This document shows, in pieces, positions 42,464 through 51,042 of a DNA stretch of 64,000 bases; the first letter of the stretch is position 1; each line of letters opens with the position of its first letter. Both the position numbers and the translations under genes were made by a program. This DNA comes from Actinoplanes auranticolor. GTDB lineage: Bacteria; Actinomycetota; Actinomycetes; Mycobacteriales; Micromonosporaceae. The notes under the pieces were generated by a model. The model saw only the letters and a program-made list of their open reading frames with translations. It was not told the origin of the DNA and did no database searches. The stretch spans positions 30,347 through 94,346 of the forward strand of contig NZ_BOQL01000004.1 of NCBI RefSeq assembly GCF_018332655.1, in the 5' to 3' direction.

Positions 42464-43591
42464 TCAGCCGATGGCCTTGGCCCAGTTGGCCGCCAGGTAC
42501 TCCTTGGCCTTGGCGGTCTGCGCCTCGGTCTGGAACACCGGGGTGCCCTCCACCTTGGGCAGGGCCGCGAACGCGGTGGCGTCGATCGTGCCCGCCTTGA
42601 CCATCGCGTCGGCACGCACCGGGCGGGCGCCGCCCTTGAGCCACAGGTTCTGGCCCTCGTCGGAGTAGAGGAACTCCTCCCACAGCCGGGCGGCCGCCGG
42701 GTGCGGGGCGTCCTTGCTGATGGCCTGCACGTAGTACGAGCCGAGCACCGCACCGGCGGGCACGACGGTCTTCCACTGGATCTTGCCGGTGAGCTTGGCG
42801 CCCTGCGCGACGTTGAGGTAGTCCCAGTCGATGACCACCGGGGTCTGGCCGGATTCCACCGTCGCCGGGGTCGGGTCGACGGGCAGGAAGTTGCCGGCCT
42901 TCTTCAGCTGGGCGAAGAAGTCGACACCGGGCTTGATGTCGTCGGCCGAGCCGCCGTTGCCGAGCGCGGCCATCGCGACGCCGGCGAACGCGGCACCGGC
43001 CTGGGTCGGGTCGCCGTTGAGCGCGACCTTGCCCTTGTACTCGGGCTTGAGCAGGTCGGCCACGCTCGCCGGGGCGGGCACCTTGGCGCTGTCGTAGCCG
43101 ATCGACATGTAGCCGCCGTAGTCGTTGGTCCAGGTGCCGTTGGCGTCCTTGAGCGTGTCCGGGATGTCGGCCCAGGTCGCCACCTTGTACGGGGCGAACT
43201 TGGCCACGTTGGCGGTCGCGACGGCGCTGCCCAGGTCGAACACGTCGGGCGCCTTGTCCTGGCCCTTGAGCTGGTCGGCGGCGTTGATCTCGTCCTGGCT
43301 CGACGCGTCCGGCTGGGCCGAGTTGACCTTGATGCCGTACTTGTCGCCGAAGGCCTTGATGATCGCGCCGTAGTTGGCCCAGTCCGGCGGCAGCGCGATG
43401 ACGTTGAGCTGGCCCTCCTTCTTGGCCGCCGCGACGAGCGCGTCCATGCCACCGAGGTCGGCGGCGCTGGCGGCGGTGGCCGCCCCGGTGCCGCTGGAAG
43501 CGCTCTCCTTCTCGGGCGGGGAGCAGGCCGTCAGGCCGGCGAAGGTCGTGACCGCCAGCAGGGCCGCGGCGGTACGGGCAAGGGTCCGCAC
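42464..43591 (-). CDS. ABC importer substrate-binding lipoprotein
   Basis: The lipoprotein has 375 residues, with signal peptide and lipobox LTAC (Cys23). The mature protein is of the iron/polyamine/2-aminoethylphosphonate type: LGGMDALVAAAKKEGQLNVI, VDFFAQLKKAGNFLPVDPTP and EEFLYSDEGQNLWLKGGARPVR. GGAGGAA precedes the GTG start. The pocket residues cannot be read well enough to choose a substrate. It leads an operon of binding protein, two permeases and an ATPase. A 15-base hairpin in the upstream leader (43617-43631) may affect expression. Confidence 0.88.
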   Translation of the reverse strand: MRTLARTAAALLAVTTFAGLTACSPPEKESASSGTGAATAASAADLGGMDALVAAAKKEGQLNVIALPPDWANYGAIIKAFGDKYGIKVNSAQPDASSQDEINAADQLKGQDKAPDVFDLGSAVATANVAKFAPYKVATWADIPDTLKDANGTWTNDYGGYMSIGYDSAKVPAPASVADLLKPEYKGKVALNGDPTQAGAAFAGVAMAALGNGGSADDIKPGVDFFAQLKKAGNFLPVDPTPATVESGQTPVVIDWDYLNVAQGAKLTGKIQWKTVVPAGAVLGSYYVQAISKDAPHPAAARLWEEFLYSDEGQNLWLKGGARPVRADAMVKAGTIDATAFAALPKVEGTPVFQTEAQTAKAKEYLAANWAKAIG

Positions 43592-43616
43592 GTGAATTCC
43601 TCCATCTCAAGGGCAT

Positions 43617-43631
43617 CCGCCGGTCCGGCGG
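43617..43631 (-). promoter_or_regulatory. Small hairpin in the leader of the importer operon
   Basis: CCGCCG and CGGCGG flank a 3-base loop, 26 bases upstream of the GTG start. It is too short to name as a riboswitch. Confidence 0.25.
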
Positions 43632-43687
43632 TGCCGCTGTGGATCATGAGAGTACGGGGTGTCGGGCGGGCGGGCGGCAGACGACGG

Positions 43688-44788
43688 TCAGGCGTCGGCG
43701 GCCTGAATGACAGCCGCCACGAGCTGGTCGTTCTCCACGGCGCCGCCGCCGTGGGGCTGAGCCAGCCGGTCGCGGACGTAGCCGTACGCGAGGTCGCGGC
43801 TCGGGTCCGCGAAACCGAGCGAGCCGGCCGCACCGGAGTGACCGAACGCGGCCGGGCCGAGGAACGGGTAGGGGGTCGTCATGGCCTCGAAGCCGAGGCC
43901 GAACTGAGCGCCGGAACCACCGGACAACAGATCCGGGGCGGTGCCTCCGGCAGTGCCGAAATCGGCCGCGGTCGCCGGGCGCAGCAGCGGTTCCCTGCTG
44001 TTGAGGCCAGACACGGCCGCAGCATACAGCCGCGCGACCCCCCGGGCGTTCCCGACACCACCGGCCGACGCCTGGCCCTGGGCCCGCACCGTGCGACTGT
44101 TGGCGAAAACGGTCAGATCGGTCGGCGGGTCGGCGTGCAGGTTCAGCGCGATGCCGGTCAGGCTGCGCGGGTCCGGCCCCGGCTCACGCCCGACCGGCGG
44201 GGCCAGCGGACGGAACCGCGGTTCGAGCTCCGCGGGCAGGCCCAGATACAGATCGATGGCGTACGGGCCCCGCACGCGCTGCTCGTACGTCTGCTGCAGC
44301 GACCGGCCGGTCACCCGGCGCACGATCTCCCCGGTCAGCGCGCCGATGACCAGGGCGTGGTAGCCGTAACCGGAACCGCGCGGCCAGTACGGCCGCTGCT
44401 TGGCCAGCCGCTCGGCGATGATCCGGTCGTCGGCGAGCTCGGCCGGTCCGAAGCCGCCGTCCACCCCGATCAGCCCGGCCCGGTGCCCGAGCAGCTCCCG
44501 CACGGTCACGTCCGGGATGAACTGCGGCCAGTAGTGCCGCACCGACCGGTTCACGTCGATGGCGCCGTCCTGCGCGAGTAGGGCCACCACCAGGAACGCC
44601 GCGCCCTTGGTGACCGACAGCAGGCCCATCAGCGCGTCCGGGTCCACGGTCCAGAGGTCGACGACCGGCCGCCCGTGCCGGTACACGGCGAGCTGGGCGC
44701 CGACGTCACCGAGGCGGGCCATCTCCGCGGCGAAGACCTCCCGGACCTTCTCGTAGCCGGGAGCGACTGTTCCCTGCACCAGCGACAT
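43688..44788 (-). CDS. Serine hydrolase (class C beta-lactamase/esterase family)
   Basis: The enzyme has 366 residues, from ATG 44788 after GGAAGGGGG. The catalytic SxxK is SVTK in LLSVTKGAAFL, the second motif is YGYH (in place of YxN) and HSG occurs in FGHSGAAGSLGF. The lack of a signal peptide and the YxxH motif suggest an EstB-like cytoplasmic esterase rather than a true beta-lactamase. It lies on the same strand as the importer operon but ends 96 bases after the importer start codon, so it is transcribed separately or reads into it. Confidence 0.87.
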   Translation of the reverse strand: MSLVQGTVAPGYEKVREVFAAEMARLGDVGAQLAVYRHGRPVVDLWTVDPDALMGLLSVTKGAAFLVVALLAQDGAIDVNRSVRHYWPQFIPDVTVRELLGHRAGLIGVDGGFGPAELADDRIIAERLAKQRPYWPRGSGYGYHALVIGALTGEIVRRVTGRSLQQTYEQRVRGPYAIDLYLGLPAELEPRFRPLAPPVGREPGPDPRSLTGIALNLHADPPTDLTVFANSRTVRAQGQASAGGVGNARGVARLYAAAVSGLNSREPLLRPATAADFGTAGGTAPDLLSGGSGAQFGLGFEAMTTPYPFLGPAAFGHSGAAGSLGFADPSRDLAYGYVRDRLAQPHGGGAVENDQLVAAVIQAADA

Positions 44789-44881
44789 AGAAGGCCCCCT
44801 TCCGCTCGCACCATAGTGACGCAAACCGGGTACGGAAGTCTCCCCTGCCACGCGGCCGCCGGGCGGGAGCGGCCGGTCGGG

Positions 44882-45412
44882 TCAGGCGTCCCGGCGGGCC
44901 ACCGCGACGGTCGCGGCGGTGAGCGCGGCGACCGTCCACGCGGCCGGCAGCCACAGGCCGTCGTCGAAGCGGTCCCGCACGAACGGTCCGAGCACGTAGT
45001 AGTAGCCGAGCACCACCACGACCGCCGCCAGGGCGTGGCGCAGCAGAGTCCCCACGGCCGCGGCCAGCAGCGTGGTGAGCACCAGGTAGACCGGGTCACC
45101 GGTGCCGGCCAGGAGCACGGTGACGACCGCGACCGGCACGGTGAGCAGGGCGAGCACGAGGGACCTGGTCACGTGCAGGCGGGCCCGGCGGGGCGAGCAG
45201 AGCAGCGTGGTGCGGATCTGAGCGCCGTCGTACTCGGAGGTGGCGGCGAGCACACCCAGGACGAGGAAGCCCGCACGAGCCGGCGGGATCGGATCCGGGC
45301 CGCCCTCGGCGGCCAGCGTGATCAGGGCGGTCACGACCCAGGTGAGGGCCACGGTCAGAGCCAGGGCGGGCAGGGTGACCAGTTTGAGCAGCTCGGCCCG
45401 GGCCGTGTTCAC
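44882..45412 (-). CDS. ABC-2 type permease (short)
   Basis: This 176-residue membrane protein has about five helices (LPALALTVALTWVVTALITL; VPVAVVTVLLAG; LVLTTLLAAAVGTLL). RAELLKLVTLPALALTV at the start and SEYDGAQIRTTLLCSPRRARL match the neighbouring permease, but it is about 50 residues shorter and may have lost one helix pair. The GTG overlaps the stop of the previous gene by 4 bases. It forms part of an exporter with the next two genes. Confidence 0.83.
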   Translation of the reverse strand: MNTARAELLKLVTLPALALTVALTWVVTALITLAAEGGPDPIPPARAGFLVLGVLAATSEYDGAQIRTTLLCSPRRARLHVTRSLVLALLTVPVAVVTVLLAGTGDPVYLVLTTLLAAAVGTLLRHALAAVVVVLGYYYVLGPFVRDRFDDGLWLPAAWTVAALTAATVAVARRDA

Positions 45413-46083
45413 GCGTCGCGCCGACCGAAGACGTAGGCGGCGACCGCCAGCAGGGCGGCGACCCAGGCGCCCATGACCAGGCCGGCCGTCACCGGGGTCA
45501 GATCGACCGCGGGATCGCGGGGCTCGATGAACATCTGGGCGCCGGCCAGGTCCGGCAGGTAGGCCGCCAGCGGCGTGACCTTGCTGAGCAGGTAACTGAC
45601 CGAGACGACGGTGGAGTTGACGATCAGGACCGTCAGCGGCAGGACGCCGCTGCGGGTCAGCAGGGTGATCCCGTACGCCAGCAGCCCGTCCAGCACCCAG
45701 TAGCCGACGACCCCGGCGATCCGCGGCCCGGCACCGCCGGTGAGCACCCCGGCCACCGCCAGGGTGACCACCGCGCTGACCGCCGCCGTGACCGCCACGC
45801 TCAGCACGACCGCCCCGGTCTTGGCCGCCAGCAGCCGCAGCCGCGAGGGCACACAGAGCAGACTGGTCGCGATCTGACCGCCCCGGTACTCACTGCCGGC
45901 GGCGACCGTGCCGAGCACGAGCGGCCCGAGCACCCCGACGGTCAGTTCCAGGAAGCCGGTGTCGGCCCCGGGCGCCACCGTCCGCGAGTTGAGGAGCACC
46001 ACCAGTGGCGGCAGGAGCAGGCTCAGCGCGACCGCCACCCAGACCGCGGGCAGCCCGGCCAGCTTCAGCAGTTCCGCCCTCAC
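45409..46083 (-). CDS. ABC-2 type permease
   Basis: The permease has 224 residues and about six helices. It opens VRAELLKLAGLPAVWVAVAL and contains GSEYRGGQIATSLLCVPSRL, the conserved ABC-2 segment shared with its paralogue downstream. The GTG (46083) overlaps the ATPase stop (GTGA), and its own stop overlaps the next GTG, so all three genes are translationally coupled. Such exporters often expel peptides or antibiotics. Confidence 0.86.
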   Translation of the reverse strand: MRAELLKLAGLPAVWVAVALSLLLPPLVVLLNSRTVAPGADTGFLELTVGVLGPLVLGTVAAGSEYRGGQIATSLLCVPSRLRLLAAKTGAVVLSVAVTAAVSAVVTLAVAGVLTGGAGPRIAGVVGYWVLDGLLAYGITLLTRSGVLPLTVLIVNSTVVSVSYLLSKVTPLAAYLPDLAGAQMFIEPRDPAVDLTPVTAGLVMGAWVAALLAVAAYVFGRRDA

Positions 46084-46793
46084 CACGGGCCGCGCGTCCC
46101 GGTCGAGGTGAGCGCGAAATAGGCGTCCTCCAGGGTGGGATGGTCGCCGGTGACCTCGGCCAGGGTACCGGCGGCGATGATCCGGCCCCGGTCGATGACC
46201 ACGACGTCGTCCACGGTCTCGGCCAGCTCCCCCATCAGGTGGCTGGAGAGCAGCACCGTCGCGCCCTGCGCGGCCCGCCGGCGCAGGAACTCCCGCATCC
46301 ACCGGATGCCGCCCGCGTCCAGGCCGTTCACCGGCTCGTCGAGCACCAGCACCGCCGGCTCCCCGAGCAGGGCCGCCGCCAGCCCGAGCCGCCGGCCCAT
46401 GCCCAGCGAGTACGTGCCGACCCGCTTGCCCGCCGCCGCGCGCAGGTCGACCAGGTCGAGCACCTCGTCGACCCGCGAGCGCGGCAGGCCGTTGCTGGCG
46501 GCGACCCAGCGCAGGTGCGCGCGGCCGGTCCGCGAGCGGTGCGCCCCGCTGCCGTCGAGCAGGGCGCCGACCACGGTCAGCGGCCGCCGCCACTGCGCGT
46601 AGGGCCGCCCGGCGACCAGCGCCGTGCCGCGCTGCGCGCGGTCCAGGCCGAGCAGGATGCGCAGCGTGGAGGACTTGCCCGCGCCGTTGGGGCCGAGGAA
46701 GCCGGTCACCCGGCCGGGGCGGGCCGTGAAGCCGACGTCGGTGAGGACGGTGGCCCGGCCGCGGCGTTTGTGGACGTGCTCGATGGTGATCAC
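46080..46793 (-). CDS. ABC-2 exporter ATPase
   Basis: The ATPase has 237 residues, from GTG 46793 (VITIEHVHKRRGRATVL). Walker A is GPNGAGKSS, the signature is YSLGMGRRLGLAAALL, Walker B VLVLDEPVNGLD and the H-loop LLSSHLMGEL. It is the first gene of the ABC-2 operon and is divergent from the histidine kinase gene at 46903. The system probably responds to that two-component pair, as in many bacitracin- or lantibiotic-type exporters; the compound is unknown. Confidence 0.9.
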   Translation of the reverse strand: MITIEHVHKRRGRATVLTDVGFTARPGRVTGFLGPNGAGKSSTLRILLGLDRAQRGTALVAGRPYAQWRRPLTVVGALLDGSGAHRSRTGRAHLRWVAASNGLPRSRVDEVLDLVDLRAAAGKRVGTYSLGMGRRLGLAAALLGEPAVLVLDEPVNGLDAGGIRWMREFLRRRAAQGATVLLSSHLMGELAETVDDVVVIDRGRIIAAGTLAEVTGDHPTLEDAYFALTSTGTRGPW

Positions 46794-46852
46794 CGCACCA
46801 GTCAAGGCGCGGGCCGGGCCGGGCACATCGGACCGGGGTCGGGACCGCGATA

Positions 46853-46868
46853 TCGGACCGTGGTCCGA
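46853..46868. promoter_or_regulatory. Perfect inverted repeat in the ABC-2/kinase divergent promoter
   Basis: TCGGACC-GT-GGTCCGA is a perfect 7-bp inverted repeat. ATCGGACC occurs twice in direct orientation at 46827 and 46852, 25 bases apart. This is a likely operator for the divergent response regulator. Confidence 0.5.
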
Positions 46869-46890
46869 CGCCGGGCGCGCGGAGCGCACG

Positions 46891-46896
46891 TAGGGT
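46891..46896 (+). promoter_or_regulatory. -10 element for a leaderless kinase transcript
   Basis: TAGGGT is followed by six bases and the GTG start at 46903. No separate ribosome binding site is visible. Confidence 0.4.
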
Positions 46897-46902
46897 GCGG
46901 GG

Positions 46903-47754
46903 GTGCAGGAGGTACGGCAGCGGCCCGCCCGCCGGTCCGGGGTCTGGCCGGTCACCGGATCGGCCCTGGCCGCCCTGGTGCTGATGCTGCTGATGGTCGG
47001 CGCCGACGGGGTGCCGGCGGTGGTGCTGCCGCCACTGATCGCCGTGGGCGCGGTGGTGCTGGCGGCCTGGGCGATCCGGCGCAGCCACACCGACCGGGTG
47101 GCGTACGAGGCCCGGCTGACCCGCTGGGCGGCCGCCGAGGCGGTGCTGGCGGAACGCCTGCGCCTGGCCGGGGACCTGCACGACATCGTCTCGCACGGCC
47201 TGGGACTGATCACCGTGCGCGCCGCGGCGGCCCGGCTGTCCGGCGATCCCGGCGAGGCGCGCGAGGCGCTGTCCGACATCGAGACCGCCGGCCGCGAGGC
47301 CACCGGCGAGCTGCGCCGGATGCTGACCGTGCTGCGCACCGCGGACCAGGCCGGGCCGCGCCGGCCGCTGGAGAACCTCACCCAGTTGCCGGCGATCGTG
47401 TCCGGCGCCGAGGCGGCCGGAGTGCGGGCCCGGCTGACGCTCGACCCGGTAGGCCCGGTGTCGCCGGGGGTGCAGGTGGCGATCTGCCGGACCGTGCGGG
47501 AGGCACTGCACAATGTGGCCCGGCACGCCGGTCCCAGCGACGCGCGGGTGCACGTGTACCGCGACGGCGACACGGTCGTGACCAGCGTGCACGACAGCGG
47601 CCCGGACGGACCCTGGCCCGGCACGCCCGGCGCCGGCCACGGGCTGATCGGCGTACGGGAACGCGTCACCGGTCTCGGCGGAACCCTGCACGCCGGGCCG
47701 GTCGAGCAGGGTTTCCGGGTGGTCGCGCGGATCCCCGACCGGGCTGGCGGATGA
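46903..47754 (+). CDS. NarL-type sensor histidine kinase
   Basis: The kinase has 283 residues: two N-terminal membrane helices (SALAALVLMLLMVG; AVVLPPLIAVGAVVLAAWAI) with a short loop and no large sensor domain. Then come the HisKA_3 motif LRLAGDLHDIVSHGLGLITV (His93) and an ATPase domain with REALHNVARHAG and GHGLIGVRERV. Such small intramembrane kinases often sense the transporter or the membrane. The stop overlaps the response regulator start (ATGA). It is divergent from the ABC-2 exporter. Confidence 0.9.
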   Translation: MQEVRQRPARRSGVWPVTGSALAALVLMLLMVGADGVPAVVLPPLIAVGAVVLAAWAIRRSHTDRVAYEARLTRWAAAEAVLAERLRLAGDLHDIVSHGLGLITVRAAAARLSGDPGEAREALSDIETAGREATGELRRMLTVLRTADQAGPRRPLENLTQLPAIVSGAEAAGVRARLTLDPVGPVSPGVQVAICRTVREALHNVARHAGPSDARVHVYRDGDTVVTSVHDSGPDGPWPGTPGAGHGLIGVRERVTGLGGTLHAGPVEQGFRVVARIPDRAGG

Positions 47755-48416
47755 GCGCCGTACGGGTGCTGCTCGCCGACGACCAGCCGCTGCTGCGCCG
47801 CAGTCTCGCGCTGGTCATCGACAGCGCGCCGGACCTCGCGGTGGTCGGCCAGGCCGGTGACGGCGCCGAGGCGCTGGAGGTGGCCCGACGCACCCGGCCC
47901 GACGTGGTGCTGATGGACGTGCGGATGCCCCGGCTCGACGGGTTGCAGGCCACCCGGCGCATCTGCGCCGCCCCGGAGCTGGCGGCCACCCGGGTGGTGG
48001 TGCTGAGCATGTTCGAGCTGGACGAGTACGTCCATGCGGCGCTGCACGCCGGGGCCTCGGGCTTCCTGCTCAAGGACGCCCGGCCGGAGGACCTGATCAC
48101 CGCGATCCGCCGGACCCACGCGGGCGAGTCGCTGTTCGCCCCGTCCATCCTGACCCGGCTCGTCGAGCACTACGTCGCGGTGCCGCGCCCGCCCCGCCCG
48201 GCCGCGCCGCCGCCGCTCACCGCGCGGGAGACCGAGGTGCTGACGCTGATCGGCCGCGGGCTGTCCAACGACCAGATCGCCGCGCGGCTGACCATCTCCG
48301 TCAAGACGGTCAAGACCCACGTGTCGCACCTGCTCACCAAGCTGGCCGCCCGCGACCGGGCGCACCTGGTGATCGCCGCCTACGACGCCGGCCTGGTCAC
48401 GCCCCGGCCACGCTGA
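47751..48416 (+). CDS. NarL/FixJ-family response regulator
   Basis: This 221-residue regulator has a receiver domain with Asp10-11, phosphoacceptor Asp56 (LMDVRMP) and the lysine in GFLLKDARPEDL. A LuxR-type helix-turn-helix follows (LTARETEVLTLIGRGLSNDQ, then IAARLTISVKTVKTHVSHLL). The ATG at 47751 overlaps the kinase gene by 4 bases. It probably binds the inverted repeat at 46853-46868 and controls the ABC-2 operon. Confidence 0.92.
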   Translation: MSAVRVLLADDQPLLRRSLALVIDSAPDLAVVGQAGDGAEALEVARRTRPDVVLMDVRMPRLDGLQATRRICAAPELAATRVVVLSMFELDEYVHAALHAGASGFLLKDARPEDLITAIRRTHAGESLFAPSILTRLVEHYVAVPRPPRPAAPPPLTARETEVLTLIGRGLSNDQIAARLTISVKTVKTHVSHLLTKLAARDRAHLVIAAYDAGLVTPRPR

Positions 48417-48422
48417 GGCGGA

Positions 48423-48911
48423 TCACTGCTCCGCGCGCACCTCGGCGTGGTGCTCGGCCAGCGCGTCGTTCATGCCCTGCAGGAAGCGGCGCACCAGGGC
48501 CAGGTCCTCGTCGCTGAAGCCGGCCATCACGTCGTCGGTGCGCTTGCCCAGGGGGCCGAAGAACTCCAGGGCCAGGGCCATGCCGGGCTCGCCGTAGCGC
48601 AGGTGCACGACCCGGCGGTCGGTGCTCTCCCGGGTGCGGCGCAGGTGCCCGGCGCGTTCCAGCCGGTCGATGGCGGCGGTGGTGGCGCCCGAGGACAGCC
48701 CGATCGCCTCCCCGAGCCGGCCCGGGGTCAGCGGCGCGCCCCGGCCCTCGGCGTGCATCACCGCGATCAGCGCCTGCAGGTCGGTGGGGTGCAACCCGTG
48801 CCGCTGCGCGAACGCGTGCCCCACGTGCTGCGCCTCGACGCTGTACGTGCGCATCAGGTTGACGATCTCCTCGCGGAGCCTGTCCCGCTCCGTCTTACGC
48901 GCCCGGTACAC
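48423..48911 (-). CDS. MarR-family transcriptional regulator
   Basis: The regulator has 162 residues, counting from GTG 48911 (VYRARKTERDRLREEIVNLM). The winged helix reads LTPGRLGEAIGLSSGATTAA then IDRLERAGHLRRTRESTDRR. Further in-frame sequence upstream crosses the operator and is unlikely to be coding. It is divergent from the MMPL transporter gene. A strong inverted repeat sits between them and is probably its operator. Confidence 0.88.
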   Translation of the reverse strand: MYRARKTERDRLREEIVNLMRTYSVEAQHVGHAFAQRHGLHPTDLQALIAVMHAEGRGAPLTPGRLGEAIGLSSGATTAAIDRLERAGHLRRTRESTDRRVVHLRYGEPGMALALEFFGPLGKRTDDVMAGFSDEDLALVRRFLQGMNDALAEHHAEVRAEQ

Positions 48912-48946
48912 CCGCTCAGTGTTGCAGATGCCGTCGCATTGGTGGA

Positions 48947-48967
48947 GACTCTCGATGGTCGAGATTC
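48947..48967. promoter_or_regulatory. Predicted MarR operator upstream of the MMPL gene
   Basis: GACTCTCGA, a 3-base spacer and TCGAGATTC form a 9-bp inverted repeat with eight matched positions. It lies 18 bases before the MMPL start and 36 bases before the MarR start, as expected for an autoregulated repressor. Confidence 0.55.
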
Positions 48968-48984
48968 TTTGCCGTGGAGGAATG

Positions 48985-51042
48985 ATGGTGCTTCGGACAC
49001 TCACCGGACGGCTCACCGCATGGCTGGTGCTCGTGGTCGCCCTGCTGCTCGGCGGCGCGGTCATCGCGAGCGCGGGCGAGGTCCGCACCGCCAACGACCC
49101 GACCGCGTCCCTGCCGTCGGCGGCCGAGTCGACCAGGGTCGCCGCGCTGCAACGGCAATTGCCGTCGGGACAGACCAACCCCGCCCTGGTCGTCTACAGC
49201 CGCGACGGGCAGGCGCTCACGGCCGGAGACGTGGCGAAGATCGAGGCGGACGCCAAGGCGTTCGGGACGCAGAGTCCGCCGGTGTTCTCCGACAAGCGGG
49301 ACGCGGCGCTGGTCGCCGTGCCATTGCCCGCCGACGCCCCGGCGGACCGGACCATCGCCGCGGTGGCCGAACTGCGCGACACCGCGCGGGCCGGGCTGCC
49401 GGCCGGGCTGACCGCCCAGGTCACCGGGGGCGCCGGGTTCGCCGCCGACATCGCGGACAGCTTCACCGGCGCCAACACCAACCTGCTCCTCGTGACCGTG
49501 GTGGTCGTGGCGCTGCTGCTGCTGATCACGTACCGCAGTCCGGTGCTCTGGCTGGTGCCGCTGGCCGTGGTCGGCATCGCCGACCGGATGGCCAGCGGGC
49601 TGGTCGCCCTGCTCTCCCGGCACACCGACCTCACCATCGGCGACTCCACCGTCGGCATCGTCACGGTCCTCGTGTTCGGCGCGGGCACCAACTACGCCCT
49701 GCTGCTCATCTCGCGCTACCGCGAGGAGCTGCACCGCCACGCCGACCGGCGCGAGGCCATGCGCCGGGCCCTGCGCGGAGCCGGACCGGCCATCGCGGCC
49801 AGTGCCGTCACCGTCGTGCTGAGCCTGCTCACCCTGCTACTGGCCGGCCTCGGCGACACCGTGGCCCTGGGCGTCACCGCGGCCCTGGGCATCGCCGTCG
49901 CCGCGCTCTTCGCCCTGATCGCCCTGCCCGCCGCACTGGTGGTCTGCGGCCGGGGCCTGTTCTGGCCGTTCATCCCGCGCGTCGGCGCGGGCGGCGCCGA
50001 GCAGGAACGCGGCATCTGGGCCCGGGTCGGCCGCGGCGTGGCCCGCCGCCCCGGCCTGGTCACCGTGGTCTCGCTGGTCGTGCTCGGGGTGCTGTCCACC
50101 GGCCTGGCCGGCACCCGGCTCGGGCTCTCGCAGACCGAGCAGTTCCGCGTCGAGGCCGAGTCCGTCGACGGCCTGACCACCCTGAGCCGCTACTTCCCGG
50201 CCGGGGCCGCGGACCCCACCGTGGTGATCACCTCACCGGCCACCGCCGACCAGGTCCTCGCCGCGGTGTCCGGCACGCCCGGGGTGGCCCAGGCCCGGAT
50301 CGCCGAGCGGGCCGGGCTGACGGTCAGCATCACCGCGGTGCTGACCGCCGCGCCCGACACCCCGCAGAGCTACGGGACCATCCGGGCGCTGCGCGCCGCG
50401 GTCGGTGACGACGCCCTGGTCGGCGGGAGCGTGGCGATCGCGATGGACACGCGCGACGCGTCCCGGGTGGACCTGCGGGTGATCGTGCCGGTCATCCTGC
50501 TCGTGGTGCTGCTGGTCCTCGGGCTGCTGCTGCGCGCGGTCGTCGCCGCCCTGCTGCTGATCGGCACGGTCATCGCCAGCTTCGTCGCCGCGCTGGGCGC
50601 CGGCTCCTGGCTGTTCCGCGAGCTGCTGGGCTACCCCGGCCTGGACAACCAGGTGCCCCTGTACGCGTTCCTGTTCCTGGTGGCTCTCGGCGTCGACTAC
50701 AACATCTTCCTGGTCACCCGGGCCCGGGAGGAGGCCGTGACCCGCGGCACCCGGGCCGGGATGATCCACGCCCTGGCCGCGACCGGCGCGGTGATCACCA
50801 GTGCCGGCATCCTGCTCGCGGCGGTGTTCGCGGTGCTGGGCGTGCTGCCGATCATCACGCTCACCCAGATCGGCGTGATCGTCGGCCTCGGCGTGCTGCT
50901 GGACACCCTGCTGGTGCGGACGGTCCTGGTCCCGGCGCTGGCGACGCTGCTGGGGGACCGGTTCTGGTGGCCGGCCGACCCGGCCGCCCCGCACCGCGCC
51001 CGCCAGACGGGCGCGGTGGAGCAGCCGGCGGCGGTGGCATGA
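48985..51042 (+). CDS. MMPL-family transporter
   Basis: This RND-superfamily membrane protein has 685 residues and about twelve helices in two repeats. Each repeat has one helix (TGRLTAWLVLVVALLLGGAV; RRPGLVTVVSLVVLGVLSTG), an extracytoplasmic domain and a five-helix bundle. GAGTNYALLLISRYREEL and ALGVDYNIFLVTRAREEAV are the paired motifs with the proton-relay Asp/Tyr; the first has Asn where the second has Asp. GGAGG lies four bases before ATG 48985 (another ATG is at 48982). It is coupled by ATGA to a polyprenyl synthase gene. MMPL proteins export lipids or lipid-like compounds. Confidence 0.9.
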   Translation: MVLRTLTGRLTAWLVLVVALLLGGAVIASAGEVRTANDPTASLPSAAESTRVAALQRQLPSGQTNPALVVYSRDGQALTAGDVAKIEADAKAFGTQSPPVFSDKRDAALVAVPLPADAPADRTIAAVAELRDTARAGLPAGLTAQVTGGAGFAADIADSFTGANTNLLLVTVVVVALLLLITYRSPVLWLVPLAVVGIADRMASGLVALLSRHTDLTIGDSTVGIVTVLVFGAGTNYALLLISRYREELHRHADRREAMRRALRGAGPAIAASAVTVVLSLLTLLLAGLGDTVALGVTAALGIAVAALFALIALPAALVVCGRGLFWPFIPRVGAGGAEQERGIWARVGRGVARRPGLVTVVSLVVLGVLSTGLAGTRLGLSQTEQFRVEAESVDGLTTLSRYFPAGAADPTVVITSPATADQVLAAVSGTPGVAQARIAERAGLTVSITAVLTAAPDTPQSYGTIRALRAAVGDDALVGGSVAIAMDTRDASRVDLRVIVPVILLVVLLVLGLLLRAVVAALLLIGTVIASFVAALGAGSWLFRELLGYPGLDNQVPLYAFLFLVALGVDYNIFLVTRAREEAVTRGTRAGMIHALAATGAVITSAGILLAAVFAVLGVLPIITLTQIGVIVGLGVLLDTLLVRTVLVPALATLLGDRFWWPADPAAPHRARQTGAVEQPAAVA

